DNA of 64,000 bases from Sodalis ligni (GTDB taxonomy: Bacteria > Pseudomonadota > Gammaproteobacteria > Enterobacterales > Enterobacteriaceae). Shown one piece after another: positions 28,714-38,192 of the stretch. The stretch is taken from contig NZ_CP075169.1 of NCBI RefSeq assembly GCF_016865525.2, forward strand, positions 4,278,337 to 4,342,336. The letters are read 5' to 3'. Each line of letters opens with the position of its first letter. Within the stretch, counting starts at the first letter, position 1. The translations under genes were made by a program, and so were the position numbers. The notes beneath the pieces were generated by a model. It did no database searches. It was not told the DNA's origin and saw only the letters and a list, made by a program, of their open reading frames with translations.

Positions 28714-30048
28714 CTAACGCCAATGGGGAATGCGGATAAGGATCAACAGCCCGCCGCCGGGTTCGTTATGCGCTTCCACCTGTCCGCCATGAGCCAGCGC
28801 CACTTTGCGCGTGATGGCCAGTCCCAGACCGTAGCCTTTGCCCGCCTGGGGGGAATTCACCCTGACAAAGGGGTCGAAGATGCTGGACAGTTTGCTCTCA
28901 TCCACCCCTGGGCCTTGATCGCTCACCGTCACCACCAGCCAAGCATCTTCCCGGGTCAAGGTTACCGTGACCTGCTGACCCTGGGTGGAAAAACGCAGCG
29001 CATTGCGCACGATATTTTCCACCCCGCGCCGCATCATTTCCGCATTACCTTTGACGGTATAATCCTCCGGCTGATGGGCTATCAGCCGGATTTCCACTCC
29101 AGGGACCTGCGCCTCGTAGCGGGCGTCATTCACCACCGCCTCAAGCAGGCCCAGCAGGTCAAAATAGTCTTCCCCCGGCGTGCCCTGGTTTTCCGCACGG
29201 GACAGCGCCAGCAGTTCGCCGATCATCCGGTCCAGCCTGCCGGCTTCATGTTCAATGCGATCCAGCGAAGAGCCGACATTTTTCGGATTCTGGTGCGCCA
29301 GTCCGATAGCCAGCTGCAACCGGGCCAGCGGCGAGCGTAGTTCATGGGAGACATCGTGCAGCAGGGCCTCCCTGGCGCTCACCAGCACGTGCAGCCGCTC
29401 GGCCATGGCATCGAAATCCCGGGCCACATCGGTTATCTCATCATGGCGGCGGCGCATCACGGGATATAAACGCACCGTTAGATCTCCCTGGGCCACCCGG
29501 GCAAAGGCCCGGCGCAACTGCCGCATCGGCCGCGTCAGGTTCCAGGCCAGCAATAGGCTGAACAGCAATCCCACCGCCATGCCCAGCCAGAACAGCGGGC
29601 TGGGCATATGTAAAATGCTGCCGCGCGAACCGGGATGGGAGGACCGGCGCAACGATTGGATATCGTAGCGCAGTTGATACGCCCGGCCGTCGGGCAGCGT
29701 CACCTGCCGGGTAATGAAAGGCTCGGAAAAACGGCTTTGCTCCGATGGCGCGACGTCTGTGCCGGCAGCCGGACTTAAGCCGGGAGCCGGGCCGAATGAA
29801 AAGAATTGCCGCTGTGGGGCCGGCCAGTCGGCCATCAGGGCGTTCAGCGCCGGCAAACCGCCGCGGGCCATAACCGAGGCCGCCGAAGCTAACTGAAGCT
29901 CAGCCATGCGCCTGGCCATGCTCTCTTCAGGGGGTTCATGATGGCTGCCGTACAATGAAAAGCCCGCCCACAGCAGCTGGGTTATCAATAAAAATATCAG
30001 CCAGAATCCCAGCAGGATTTTCCAGAATAACCGTCCGCGGGTGCTCAT
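28714..30048 (-). CDS. Two-component sensor histidine kinase, CpxA-like
   Basis: This 444-residue inner-membrane kinase has a first transmembrane helix at about 8-30, a periplasmic loop of about 120 residues, a second helix at about 150-170, and a HAMP linker (about 171-222). The dimerisation box HDVSHELRSPLARLQL has phospho-acceptor His235. The ATP-binding domain shows the N box (NIVRNALRFS), G1 (VSDQGPGVDES) and G2 (GKGYGLGLAI). The domain order and H-box resemble CpxA/RstB-type kinases, but the periplasmic loop shows no clear match. Its ATG overlaps the regulator stop (TAATG). The pair is absent from this place in E. coli. Confidence 0.9.
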   Translation of the reverse strand: MSTRGRLFWKILLGFWLIFLLITQLLWAGFSLYGSHHEPPEESMARRMAELQLASAASVMARGGLPALNALMADWPAPQRQFFSFGPAPGLSPAAGTDVAPSEQSRFSEPFITRQVTLPDGRAYQLRYDIQSLRRSSHPGSRGSILHMPSPLFWLGMAVGLLFSLLLAWNLTRPMRQLRRAFARVAQGDLTVRLYPVMRRRHDEITDVARDFDAMAERLHVLVSAREALLHDVSHELRSPLARLQLAIGLAHQNPKNVGSSLDRIEHEAGRLDRMIGELLALSRAENQGTPGEDYFDLLGLLEAVVNDARYEAQVPGVEIRLIAHQPEDYTVKGNAEMMRRGVENIVRNALRFSTQGQQVTVTLTREDAWLVVTVSDQGPGVDESKLSSIFDPFVRVNSPQAGKGYGLGLAITRKVALAHGGQVEAHNEPGGGLLILIRIPHWR

Positions 30049-30728
30049 TAACGGATCCGGTATCCTATGCTGCGTACCGTTTCAATGCTCAGGCTGCTGT
30101 CAGCCAGCAGCGCAAGCTTCTGCCGGATATTGCTGATATGCACATCCACGCTGCGATCGTAAGCCTCGCGGCGGCGCCCCAGCCCTTTTTCCGATAAATC
30201 GTCTTTCGATACCACGCGATCCGGCGTGCGCATCAGCAATTCGAGCAAATTGAATTCCGACGCGGTAAGGTCGAACGACTTGCCCTGCCAATGGCTGCTG
30301 CGCGTGGCCGGGTTTAACACCAGGTCGCCGTAAACCACCGCGCCCGCATCGGCCGGTTCCTCATGCTGCTCGTCAAAACGGCGCAGCACCGCCCGCAGGC
30401 GCGCCACCAGTTCACGGGGATAGCAGGGTTTGGGCATATAATCGTCGGCGCCCATTTCCAGCCCGATCACCCGGTCGATATTGTCCCCTTTGGCGGTCAG
30501 CATGATGATGGGGATTCGGCTGTCTTTACGCACCAGCCGCAGCACATCGGTGCCGCTCATGTCCGGCAGCATGATGTCCAGGATCATCGCGGTATAGTCA
30601 CCTGACAACGCGCCCGACACGCCCTGTTTTCCCGTCGGGACCCATGACGTGGCAAACCCCTCGGCGGTAAGATAATCGCTCAGCATCTTGCCCAGTTCCT
30701 TGTCATCATCAACCAGTAAGATATTCAT
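30048..30728 (-). CDS. Two-component response regulator, OmpR family (CpxR-like)
   Basis: This 226-residue regulator has a receiver domain with acidic pocket Asp7-Asp8-Asp9, phospho-acceptor Asp51 (LDIMLPD), Thr78 and Lys100. The C-terminal winged helix (about 130-226) includes LTASEFNLLELLMRTPDRVV and RSVDVHISNIRQKL. The sequence is closest to CpxR among the OmpR regulators I know, but a cpxRA pair is normally elsewhere in the chromosome, so this may be a paralogue. It is transcribed first, with the kinase gene directly after it. Confidence 0.9.
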   Translation of the reverse strand: MNILLVDDDKELGKMLSDYLTAEGFATSWVPTGKQGVSGALSGDYTAMILDIMLPDMSGTDVLRLVRKDSRIPIIMLTAKGDNIDRVIGLEMGADDYMPKPCYPRELVARLRAVLRRFDEQHEEPADAGAVVYGDLVLNPATRSSHWQGKSFDLTASEFNLLELLMRTPDRVVSKDDLSEKGLGRRREAYDRSVDVHISNIRQKLALLADSSLSIETVRSIGYRIR

Positions 30729-30965
30729 ATTCGTTCTCCATTGAAGCCGCGACTGATTAAGGTATGCCCCGGCACAGCATAAATAACCAGAGTGTATGCT
30801 ATGACCTGATAATGGCGCCGGCGTTCCAGGGATTATAGACTTCCTGTTACAATTATCGCGGTAATTACATTATTGTGGGCAGACATCATTTTTCCGCCGC
30901 CACGTCAATGGCGGCATGAGGGTATTACCGGGAGCGTGCGGGGGATACAGCAGCGACGTTGCTCA

Positions 30966-31844
30966 TTAAAACACGCCGGTGGAAAGGTAACGATCGCCGC
31001 GATCGGCAATGATGGCCACAATCAGGCCGCCCGGCCGCTCGGCGGCAATCCTCAGCGCTCCCGCCACCGCGCCGCCGGAGCTGACCCCGCAAAAAATACC
31101 CTCTTCACGGGCCAGCAGGCGCATGGTCTCTTCGGCTTCGGATTGTCCGATATCCAGAATCCGGTCCACCAGTTCCGGACGGAATATTCCCGGCATATAG
31201 GACGGCGGCCAGCGGCGAATACCGGGTATGGCGCTACCCTCCTCCGGCTGCAGCCCGATGATCTGCACCTCGCCGCGCCGGCTTTTCAGAAACCGGGCGA
31301 CGCCGGTGATGGTGCCGGTGGTACCCATGCTGGAAACAAAATGCGTTACCTTCCCCTCGGTTTGCCGCCAGATTTCCGGCCCGGTGGCCGCGAAATGCGC
31401 AAAGGCGTTGTCCGGGTTATTAAATTGATCCAATACGCGGCCCTCGCCCCGGCGCTGCATCTCCTGCGCCAGATCCCGCGCGCCCTCCATGCCCTGTTCC
31501 CGTGGCACCAGTATCAATTGAGCGCCATAGGCCCGCATGGCCGACTGCCGCTCCATGCTCATATTATCAGGCATCAGCAGCGTCATCCGGTAACCTTTCA
31601 AGGCGGCGATCATCGCCAGGGCGATACCGGTATTGCCGCTGGTGGCCTCGATAAGCCGGTCGCCGGGAATAATTTCGCCGCGCAGCTCCGCCTGTTGAAT
31701 CATCGCCAGCGCGGCGCGATCTTTCACCGACCCGGCGGGGTTATTCCCTTCAAGCTTGACCCGGATATCACAGCCGGTTTCCCGCCCCAGGCGCTGTAAT
31801 GCCACCAGCGGGGTATTGCCTATGCATTGCTCTAGTGTTGTCAC
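30966..31844 (-). CDS. cysM: Cysteine synthase B
   Basis: CysM makes cysteine (or S-sulfocysteine, using thiosulfate). It carries the PLP lysine in NNPAGSVKDRAAL, the [19 protein letters not shown] loop and SSMGTTGTITGVARFL. I use the GTG at 31844 because it aligns with the E. coli start (S/TTLEQ.IGNTPLV); in-frame ATGs at 31874 and 31925 would add unlikely N-terminal residues, and no start has a strong ribosome-binding site. The protein ends at YLSTGVF, about ten residues short of E. coli CysM. It lies upstream-reversed beside the cysPTWA operon as in E. coli. Confidence 0.93.
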   Translation of the reverse strand: MTTLEQCIGNTPLVALQRLGRETGCDIRVKLEGNNPAGSVKDRAALAMIQQAELRGEIIPGDRLIEATSGNTGIALAMIAALKGYRMTLLMPDNMSMERQSAMRAYGAQLILVPREQGMEGARDLAQEMQRRGEGRVLDQFNNPDNAFAHFAATGPEIWRQTEGKVTHFVSSMGTTGTITGVARFLKSRRGEVQIIGLQPEEGSAIPGIRRWPPSYMPGIFRPELVDRILDIGQSEAEETMRLLAREEGIFCGVSSGGAVAGALRIAAERPGGLIVAIIADRGDRYLSTGVF

Positions 31845-32002
31845 GGCCGAATTCCGATAAAGACCAGCGGCCATCGGGCCGCATTGAAGGGAGTGGGCAG
31901 ATCGCGAAAAATCATGAGTTATCAATAATTCATAAAATACATCAATTTTTATAATATCAGATTATATATAAAATAAAACCGGTCCCGATGGCGCGGCCCC
32001 GG

Positions 32003-33094
32003 TCAGGCGCTTTCGGCCAGCGCCATGGATTGCAGGGCCTTATCGCCGACGTACAGACGGGCGTTCCGGCCGCTCAGATAATAACGTTCGCCTCTGTGCG
32101 GCGGCATGGTGCCGGCCAGCGGCAATACCACGCTCAGGGGCTCATGATGCCAGCCCGCCGGCTGGACAATGAGCTGCCAGTAATGGCCGCGGGGACTGAT
32201 ATCGCTCACCACTACCGGCAGTTGGCAGTGTTCACCGGGCTGCGAGCTGATTTCCATCTCCCAGGGGCGCAGGAACAGGTCTATTTTGCCCTGGTATGCC
32301 GGCGTATAGGACAACGGCCAGTGGTAGCCGCCCACATGGATTTGCGACCCGCGGATCTCCCCGTCAAGGCGGTTCACCTCTCCCATGAACTCCAGCACAA
32401 ACCGGCTGGCCGGTTCGCGCCACACTTCCGCCGGCGTACCCACCTGCTCGATATTGCCCTGGCTCATCACCACCACCCGATCCGCCACTTCCATGGCTTC
32501 TTCCTGATCGTGGGTTACAAAAACGCTGGTGAATTTCAGATCGTCGTGCAATTGGCGCAGCCAGCGGCGCAGCTCTTTGCGCACCTGGGCATCCAGCGCG
32601 CCGAAAGGTTCGTCCAGCAACAGCATCTCCGGCTCCACCGCCAGCGCGCGCGCCAGGGCGACCCGTTGTTTTTGCCCGCCGGAGAGCTGCGAGGGGTAGC
32701 GATTGGCCAAATGGCCCAGTTGCACCATCTCCAGCAGCCGGGCCACCTTTTGCCTGATGGCGGCGCCATTAGGACGTTCGCGACGCGGCAGGACGGTCAG
32801 GCCGAAGGCGATATTGTCGGCGACGGTCATATGGCGGAACAGCGCATAGTGCTGGAAAACAAATCCCACCTTGCGATCCCGGGCGTGAATATGGCTGACG
32901 TCCCGGCCGCCGAAGCGCAGGTAACCGCTGTTATGATGCTCAAGCCCGGCAATGATGCGCAATAAAGTGGTTTTGCCGGAACCCGACGGCCCCAGCAGCG
33001 CCACCATTTCGCCGGTCGAGATATCAAGGGAGATGTCGTTCAGCACTTTGGTGCTGTCGAAATATTTGCTGATGTGATCAATCTCGATACTCAT
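32003..33094 (-). CDS. cysA: Sulfate/thiosulfate ABC transporter ATPase
   Basis: This 363-residue ATPase drives CysPTW-mediated sulfate and thiosulfate uptake. It shows Walker [13 protein letters not shown], signature [15 protein letters not shown], Walker [13 protein letters not shown] and the H-loop [16 protein letters not shown]-terminal regulatory domain follows from about 235. The ATG at 33094 overlaps the cysW stop by four bases; an upstream in-frame start falls inside cysW. Last gene of cysP-cysT-cysW-cysA. Confidence 0.96.
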   Translation of the reverse strand: MSIEIDHISKYFDSTKVLNDISLDISTGEMVALLGPSGSGKTTLLRIIAGLEHHNSGYLRFGGRDVSHIHARDRKVGFVFQHYALFRHMTVADNIAFGLTVLPRRERPNGAAIRQKVARLLEMVQLGHLANRYPSQLSGGQKQRVALARALAVEPEMLLLDEPFGALDAQVRKELRRWLRQLHDDLKFTSVFVTHDQEEAMEVADRVVVMSQGNIEQVGTPAEVWREPASRFVLEFMGEVNRLDGEIRGSQIHVGGYHWPLSYTPAYQGKIDLFLRPWEMEISSQPGEHCQLPVVVSDISPRGHYWQLIVQPAGWHHEPLSVVLPLAGTMPPHRGERYYLSGRNARLYVGDKALQSMALAESA

Positions 33095-33960
33095 TGAGGA
33101 TCCTCCTGTTGAAGATGGGCCTGCTGGCGCGCCAGGCGCCACTGCATGCCGCTCTTGAGGAATAACGTCACCATTGCCATCAGCGTCAGCAGCGCGGCGG
33201 CGGTAAACGCCCCGACGGTGTTGTAATCCTGATGCAGCAATTCAATCTGCAGCGGCAAAGTATAGGTTTCGCCGCGAATGGAACCCGATACCACCGCCAC
33301 CGCCCCGAATTCGCCAATGGTGCGGGCATTGGTCAAAACCACGCCGTACAACAGCGCCCAGCGGATATTGGGCAGCGTGACGCGGCGGAACATTTGCCAG
33401 CCGGACGCCCCCAGCAGGATCGCCGCTTCATCCTCCTCGCTGCCCTGGCTAAGCATCACCGGCACCAGTTCACGTACCATAAAGGGGCAGGTCACAAAGA
33501 TGGTGACCAATACCATGCCCGGCCATGAAAACATCAGCTGGATATTATGATTCTCCAGCCAGCCGCCAAGAGGGCCGTTGACACCGTAAAACAGCAGGCA
33601 CAGCAAGCCGGCCACCACCGGCGATACCGCAAAGGGAATATCCAGCAGGGTCAGCAGCAATTGCCGGCCGCGAAAGTTAAAACGGGTCACCAGCCAGGCC
33701 AGCAGCGTACCGAACAGGATATTCACCGGTACGCAAATCAAGGCTATCAATACCGTTAGCCAAATAGCGTGCAGCATGTCCGCGTCACGCAGATTCTTCC
33801 ACACCGCCACCAGCCCGTCCCCCAGGGCGGAGATAAAGATAAAGCCCAGCGGAATCACCAGTATCAGCAGCGAAATCACCACGCCGGTGCCTATCAAGGC
33901 CCACTTGGCCCAATTGGTGCGGGCGCGCACGGCGCCGTTGAAGACGGGCATATCGGCCAT
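33091..33960 (-). CDS. cysW: Sulfate/thiosulfate ABC transporter permease CysW
   Basis: This 289-residue inner-membrane subunit has about six helices. The coupling loop is [20 protein letters not shown], followed by [30 protein letters not shown] features ([15 protein letters not shown]), all typical of CysW. The start ATG shares a base with the cysT stop (TGATG). Confidence 0.96.
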   Translation of the reverse strand: MADMPVFNGAVRARTNWAKWALIGTGVVISLLILVIPLGFIFISALGDGLVAVWKNLRDADMLHAIWLTVLIALICVPVNILFGTLLAWLVTRFNFRGRQLLLTLLDIPFAVSPVVAGLLCLLFYGVNGPLGGWLENHNIQLMFSWPGMVLVTIFVTCPFMVRELVPVMLSQGSEEDEAAILLGASGWQMFRRVTLPNIRWALLYGVVLTNARTIGEFGAVAVVSGSIRGETYTLPLQIELLHQDYNTVGAFTAAALLTLMAMVTLFLKSGMQWRLARQQAHLQQEDPQ

Positions 33961-34796
33961 CAGTGTCCTCCCAGGCGTCGGCCAAAGCGTGACTGTAATA
34001 CGTTGATGCCGAACAGCAGGATCAGCGACGCGGCCAATATCACCGACGCCACGGCGCTGGCGGCGGGATAATCGAATTCCTGCAGACGGATGAAAATCAT
34101 CAGCGAGGTGACTTCCGTCTTCCAGGCAATATTGCCGGCGATAAAGATCACCGCGCCGAATTCCCCCAGGCTGCGGGTAAATGAAAGGGCGGTCCCGGCC
34201 AGCAGCGCCGGCGCCACTTCAGGCAACACCACCCGGCGAAAGGACTGCCAGCGGCCGGCCCCGAGGGTTTCCGCCGCCTCTTCGTATTCCGGTCCCAGTT
34301 CTTCCAGTACCGGCTGTATGGTACGCACCACAAACGGGATACTGGTGAACGCCATGGCCACGGCGATACCGAGCCAGGTGTAGGATACTTTAATGCCGAA
34401 CTGCGCCAGCCAGGCGCCATACCAGCCGGTGGTGGAAAACAGCGTCGCCAGGGTCAGGCCGGCCACCGCAGTGGGCAGGGCAAAGGGCAAATCAATCAAT
34501 CCGTCCAGCAGCCGTCGCCCCGGAAACTCGTAGCGGGTGAGGATCCAGGCCATCAACATGCCGAACAGCGCGTTAAACAGCGCGGCGACGCCGGCGGAAA
34601 GCAGCGTCACCTTATAGGCGGCAACCAGCTGCGGACCGGTTATCACCTGCCAGTATTGCTGCCAGGTCATTTGCGCCAGCTGCATCACCAGCGCGCTCAG
34701 CGGCAGTAATATAATCAGGCAGACAAACAGCAGACTGCTGCCCAGGCTCAGACCGAAGCCGGGCAGCACGCGTTTGCCGGGCATGGACAATATCAT
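33960..34796 (-). CDS. cysT: Sulfate/thiosulfate ABC transporter permease CysT (CysU)
   Basis: This 278-residue permease is the partner of CysW. Visible are the [14 protein letters not shown] segment, the coupling loop [20 protein letters not shown], and [20 protein letters not shown]. It overlaps cysP by four bases and cysW by one, so the four genes are tightly coupled. Confidence 0.96.
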   Translation of the reverse strand: MILSMPGKRVLPGFGLSLGSSLLFVCLIILLPLSALVMQLAQMTWQQYWQVITGPQLVAAYKVTLLSAGVAALFNALFGMLMAWILTRYEFPGRRLLDGLIDLPFALPTAVAGLTLATLFSTTGWYGAWLAQFGIKVSYTWLGIAVAMAFTSIPFVVRTIQPVLEELGPEYEEAAETLGAGRWQSFRRVVLPEVAPALLAGTALSFTRSLGEFGAVIFIAGNIAWKTEVTSLMIFIRLQEFDYPAASAVASVILAASLILLFGINVLQSRFGRRLGGH

Positions 34797-35818
34797 TGCC
34801 GGTGCCCTGCCGCGATCAGGCTATCCAGCTCGCCGCCGTCGCCAAAGTGGGTCTTCATCACCTGCGGCCAGCCGCCGAACTGATCTTCCACCCGGAAAAG
34901 CTGCACATCGGGGAATTTGTCCTTGGCGGCCGCCATGATGGCCGGGTCGTTGACCCGATAATAGAAACTGGAGATGATCCGCTGCGCCGCCGGGCTGTAG
35001 AGATAGTTCAGATACTCCTTGGCGGCCTGTTCGGTGCCGTTTTTCTCAACATTCTTATCCACCCACGCCACCGGGAACTCCGCCAGGATATTGGTCTTGG
35101 GGATAATGACCTCGTACTTGTCGTCACTGTACTGATGGCGGATATTGTTCACTTCCGACTCAAAGGAAATCAGCACATCGCCCTGGTTGCGCTCGGCAAA
35201 GGTGGTGGTGGCGCCGCGGCCGCCGGTATCGAATACTTCGACATTGGCGAGAAATTTCTGCATCCAGGCGCGGGTTTTCGCCGCATCGCCGCCGTCCGCC
35301 AGATTGGCGGCGCCCCAGGCCCCGAGATAAGCGTACCGGCCATTGCCGGAGGTCTTCGGATTCGGGAACACCAGCTTCACATCCCCGCGCGCCAGATCGC
35401 TCCAGTCATGAATGTTTTTCGGATTACCCTTGCGCACCAGAAAACCCATGGTGGAATAGAAAGGAGAGCTGTTGTGGGGCAAACGGCTTTGCCAGTCGGC
35501 GGGGATCAGGTTGCCGCGATCGTGCAAAATCTGCACGTCGGTAACCTGGTTATAGGTGACCACATCGGCCCTTAATCCCTGCAGGATAGCCAGCGCCTGT
35601 TTGGACGATCCGGCATGGGATTGCTTGATGGTCAGCGTATCCCCCGGATGTTCCTTTTGCCATTGCTGCTCGAACGGCGGGTTCAGCGCCACGAACAGCT
35701 CCCGCGCCACGTCATAGGAGCTGTTAAGCAGCTCGGTGGACTGCGCCGGAACACAAGCCAGCAATAATGCCGCGATACCGCCCTTTATTGCACGGCCTGT
35801 AAACAGCGTTCGATTCAT
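34793..35818 (-). CDS. cysP: Thiosulfate-binding periplasmic protein
   Basis: This 341-residue exported binding protein starts with a signal peptide ending near [18 protein letters not shown]. It matches E. coli CysP closely along its length ([52 protein letters not shown]). CysP rather than Sbp is chosen on that similarity and on the operon. First gene of the unit; the operon is expected to be CysB-activated from the upstream AT-rich region, but I did not define the site. Confidence 0.95.
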   Translation of the reverse strand: MNRTLFTGRAIKGGIAALLLACVPAQSTELLNSSYDVARELFVALNPPFEQQWQKEHPGDTLTIKQSHAGSSKQALAILQGLRADVVTYNQVTDVQILHDRGNLIPADWQSRLPHNSSPFYSTMGFLVRKGNPKNIHDWSDLARGDVKLVFPNPKTSGNGRYAYLGAWGAANLADGGDAAKTRAWMQKFLANVEVFDTGGRGATTTFAERNQGDVLISFESEVNNIRHQYSDDKYEVIIPKTNILAEFPVAWVDKNVEKNGTEQAAKEYLNYLYSPAAQRIISSFYYRVNDPAIMAAAKDKFPDVQLFRVEDQFGGWPQVMKTHFGDGGELDSLIAAGHRQ

Positions 35819-36028
35819 TCTATGCCTTAGTCGGAGTGATGCGGATAGGGTCTTTGAGGGTTAGTTTATTTATAACTGGGGTATAACCTGTAACGGTTTT
35901 ATATATCCTTTTGTGCTTTGGCAGCATGAAAAGCTATAAGCCCCCGGATGGTGCAAAAATATGACAAACGGCGTGTCCGTTATCGGGGTAAAGCGGCGGC
36001 GTTTAACGGCCCATAATCAATGAAGGCG
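35819..36028. promoter_or_regulatory. Upstream region of cysP (promoter-bearing)
   Basis: No gene is seen. The first 120 bases before cysP are AT-rich and contain several TATA-like tracts (for example around 35865-35915), which fits a CysB-controlled promoter. The region beyond 36029 is the intergenic repeat listed separately. Exact promoter and operator positions were not determined. Confidence 0.45.
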
Positions 36029-36111
36029 AGCTTGTTGACAAAGTGCTCGGTCGGGGCAAGCTGCCGGATCGTAAACACGCCGTAAATACTTCCTTGTAGG
36101 CTCGATCCGCG
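36029..36111. repeat. Dispersed intergenic repeat, copy A
   Basis: This segment resembles 60310-60403. Shared blocks are AGCTTG-TG-AAAGTGCT at the left, GCCGGATC in the middle and GTAAAC-GCCGT-AA-AC-TCC followed by GGCTCGATCCGCG at the right. Both copies lie in gaps between genes. A hairpin GGCTACC-CTCCCT-GGTAGCC follows at 36119-36138. It looks like a dispersed enterobacterial intergenic element, family unnamed. Confidence 0.6.
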
Positions 36112-36179
36112 CGATTACGGCTACCCTCCCTGGTAGCCTGCGCCGCCTTATTGACTCCGAGTATGTTTGTCAGCAATCT

Positions 36180-36205
36180 GGCGCCACCGTTCCGGTGGCG
36201 CCATT
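36180..36205 (-). terminator. Probable terminator downstream of yfeY
   Basis: A GC-rich stem TGGCGCCACC-GTT-CCGGTGGCGCCA lies three bases beyond the yfeY stop. The flanking T-tract is short, so it may depend on both the stem and context. Confidence 0.6.
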
Positions 36206-36207
36206 TA

Positions 36208-36798
36208 TTATTGTGCGGCGTTAGCCTGCCAGACGATTTTGCTTATCTGCCAGTCTTTCAGGGTGTCGTCGGCGGGCATCAGCGAATCGGGTCCGTGCCA
36301 GCTGCCGGTAAAGACGTAGCTCACGTGCGCACTTTGCGGCGCGGCGCAGACCACGCCGTCCTGATCCTCATCCGTGCCCTTGCGGCAGGCGCCGAAGGCT
36401 TTACTGTAGAGCGAACTGAAACGGTCGCCGATCTTGACGCCCCATTCGGTGGGCACGGTCTTATCCGCTACCACCACCCGTTCAACCCGGCCGGCGGAAG
36501 AACCGTATACCGTCAGTTTCACCTCGTTGTCCTTTACCGCCTGGTAAAACGACCGGATACCGCCGTTATGGGTTTCCATACCGTTGCGCAAACGGTAATC
36601 GTTGTTCAACGCTTTATTCAGCGCCTGCTGGTCCAGCGCAGTGCCGGCGTTGATGCCCCCCACCCCGCTGTCCTTAACGGTGACCGCGCTGCCGAACCAG
36701 TTAAACGGCGACAGGCTCGACCATGAGAAGTCGGATAGGGTAGAACAACCGGCCAACAGGATGGGTAGCCCGATGACTAACGGGCGTAACTGCTTCAT
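36208..36798 (-). CDS. yfeY: RpoE-regulated lipoprotein YfeY
   Basis: This 196-residue outer-envelope lipoprotein has the lipobox LLAGC (Cys18). It follows E. coli YfeY along its length (NWFGS, DYRLRNGM, GVKIGDRFSSLYSKAFGAC, DDTLKDWQISKIVW). In E. coli it belongs to the sigma-E regulon; function is unknown. GGAGA precedes the ATG. The location near cysP and ypeA agrees with the E. coli map. Confidence 0.92.
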   Translation of the reverse strand: MKQLRPLVIGLPILLAGCSTLSDFSWSSLSPFNWFGSAVTVKDSGVGGINAGTALDQQALNKALNNDYRLRNGMETHNGGIRSFYQAVKDNEVKLTVYGSSAGRVERVVVADKTVPTEWGVKIGDRFSSLYSKAFGACRKGTDEDQDGVVCAAPQSAHVSYVFTGSWHGPDSLMPADDTLKDWQISKIVWQANAAQ

Positions 36799-37000
36799 AT
36801 TTTCTCCTTAAAAACGGCAAAGACGGCATGGATTTCCACGCACCGCCATTGGATACCGCCGGGGCCAAAAAGTGCCATAATTTCACATGCGGCGCCGGCG
36901 GTGCGTTAATGTCTGATTTACCCAAAGTTTTTCCTGAAAACTCGCAAACCCTGCCCGCTGTGCCATGCTTAACCTGGCTGAGACAAAGAGAGGATACGGG

Positions 37001-37393
37001 ATGAAAAAATGGGCTATGGCCGCGCTGATTGCGTTTTTTGGACTGCCGGCATTGGCGCAATCCGGCGGCTTTCACGGCGATGAACCGCCTCCGCCGCCGA
37101 ATAAGCAGGAAAGCGGCTATCGGGGAACCGTGGACGCCAGGCACACCAGCATCGCTTCGGCCAAACGAATGAAGACAAATGCCTGGGTTACGCTGGATGG
37201 TCATATCGAAAAAAAGATCGGCAATGATAAATATTTTTTCCGCGACGCCACCGGTACCGTTCTCCTGGAAATTAGAGGGGATAAATGGAACGGCCAGGAA
37301 ATCAAGCCCAAAGATCTGATCAGCATCAGCGGACGCCTGTTGAAAGATCGCCACGGAACCCATATCAACGTCGGGCGAATTCTGAAACAATAA
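37001..37393 (+). CDS. Periplasmic BOF-family (YgiW/YdeI-like) protein
   Basis: This 130-residue protein has a signal peptide (MKKWAMAALIAFFGLPALAQ) and a bacterial OB-fold core (about 45-130) with NAWVTLDGHIEKKIGNDKYFF, EIRGDKWNGQEIKPKDLISI and the family end GRLLKDRHGTHINV. YgiW/YdeI relatives are periplasmic stress-tolerance proteins. The ATG at 37001 is chosen for the signal peptide and the AGAGAGGATACGGG leader; the frame opens earlier at 36965. Confidence 0.88.
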   Translation: MKKWAMAALIAFFGLPALAQSGGFHGDEPPPPPNKQESGYRGTVDARHTSIASAKRMKTNAWVTLDGHIEKKIGNDKYFFRDATGTVLLEIRGDKWNGQEIKPKDLISISGRLLKDRHGTHINVGRILKQ

Positions 37394-37431
37394 TGTTATC
37401 CCGCCGGGGCCCGCAGCACTGCGGCCCCCGA

Positions 37432-37857
37432 TTAATATTCCTGATCCACAATCAACCGCTTACCCAGCGTCACGCTGTCCACCAATTCGTAGTCCAGCTT
37501 TTCATACATACCAATCACCGCTTCGTTATCCTCCCGCACCATCAGCTGGATTTTCGGGCAACCGCGGGCGATAAGTTTTTTCTCCAAACGGCTGATGAGC
37601 GCATTGGCAATACCGCGCCCGCGAAAATCCGGATGTACGCCGAGATAATAAGCTGAACCGCGATGGCCGTCGTAACCGCCCATGACGGACCCCACCACTT
37701 CTCCCGCCACTTCGGCGACCATAAACAAATCGGGATCGTAATTCAATTTCCGTTCAATATCCATTTCCGGATCGTTCCAGGGGCGCAATAAATCACAGCG
37801 TTCCCACAGCGTAATCACTTCTTCAAAATCGTCTTGGCGAAATACACGGATTTCCAT
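37432..37857 (-). CDS. ypeA: GNAT-family acetyltransferase YpeA
   Basis: This 141-residue protein matches E. coli Ype[21 protein letters not shown] at the start, the acetyl-CoA loop [20 protein letters not shown], and the end segment [17 protein letters not shown]. The substrate is not established. It sits convergent to the BOF-family gene and upstream of amiA, as in E. coli (ypeA-amiA-hemF). Confidence 0.94.
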   Translation of the reverse strand: MEIRVFRQDDFEEVITLWERCDLLRPWNDPEMDIERKLNYDPDLFMVAEVAGEVVGSVMGGYDGHRGSAYYLGVHPDFRGRGIANALISRLEKKLIARGCPKIQLMVREDNEAVIGMYEKLDYELVDSVTLGKRLIVDQEY

Positions 37858-37891
37858 AGCTGACCGCCGTTATCTCAGATAATAAACTTAC

Positions 37892-38009
37892 TATACCCTT
37901 AATAATTCGAGTAGCAGGAAGGCGGCGACGCAGCGGCCCCGAAGGGGCGAAGCCCATGGAGGGGCCGAGTATTGCCAACGCGCCTGCAACTTGAAGTATG
38001 ACGGGTATA
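37892..38009. repeat. MITE-like intergenic element with imperfect terminal inverted repeats
   Basis: The left end TATACCCTTAATAATTCGAG and the reverse complement of the right end TATACCCGTCATACTTCAAG match as about 20-base imperfect inverted repeats, with GCAGG continuing on both sides. The inside is GC-rich with no coding potential. The right-end motif is a common intergenic repeat of enterobacteria. Only this copy is seen in the window. Confidence 0.72.
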
Positions 38010-38192
38010 AATTGAATATCACGTTATTTCCCATAAAGGCAAATAACATTATCCCGCGCAAGACCTTTTACCGCCGGGGCAATTAAAGCGACCGGGCAAT
38101 AGATGGACATAGTTCCTTTGTCGCTCCTTTCGCGGGACTATGTTATACCCTAACATTTCCGGCCTGTTTTCAGTGAACTATCCCTCATTATT
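38010..38192. other. Upstream region of amiA
   Basis: No gene is seen. The stretch after the repeat element is AT-rich with a run of TATGTTATACCC-like sequence near 38138, which may carry the amiA promoter. Nothing more specific can be supported. Confidence 0.35.
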
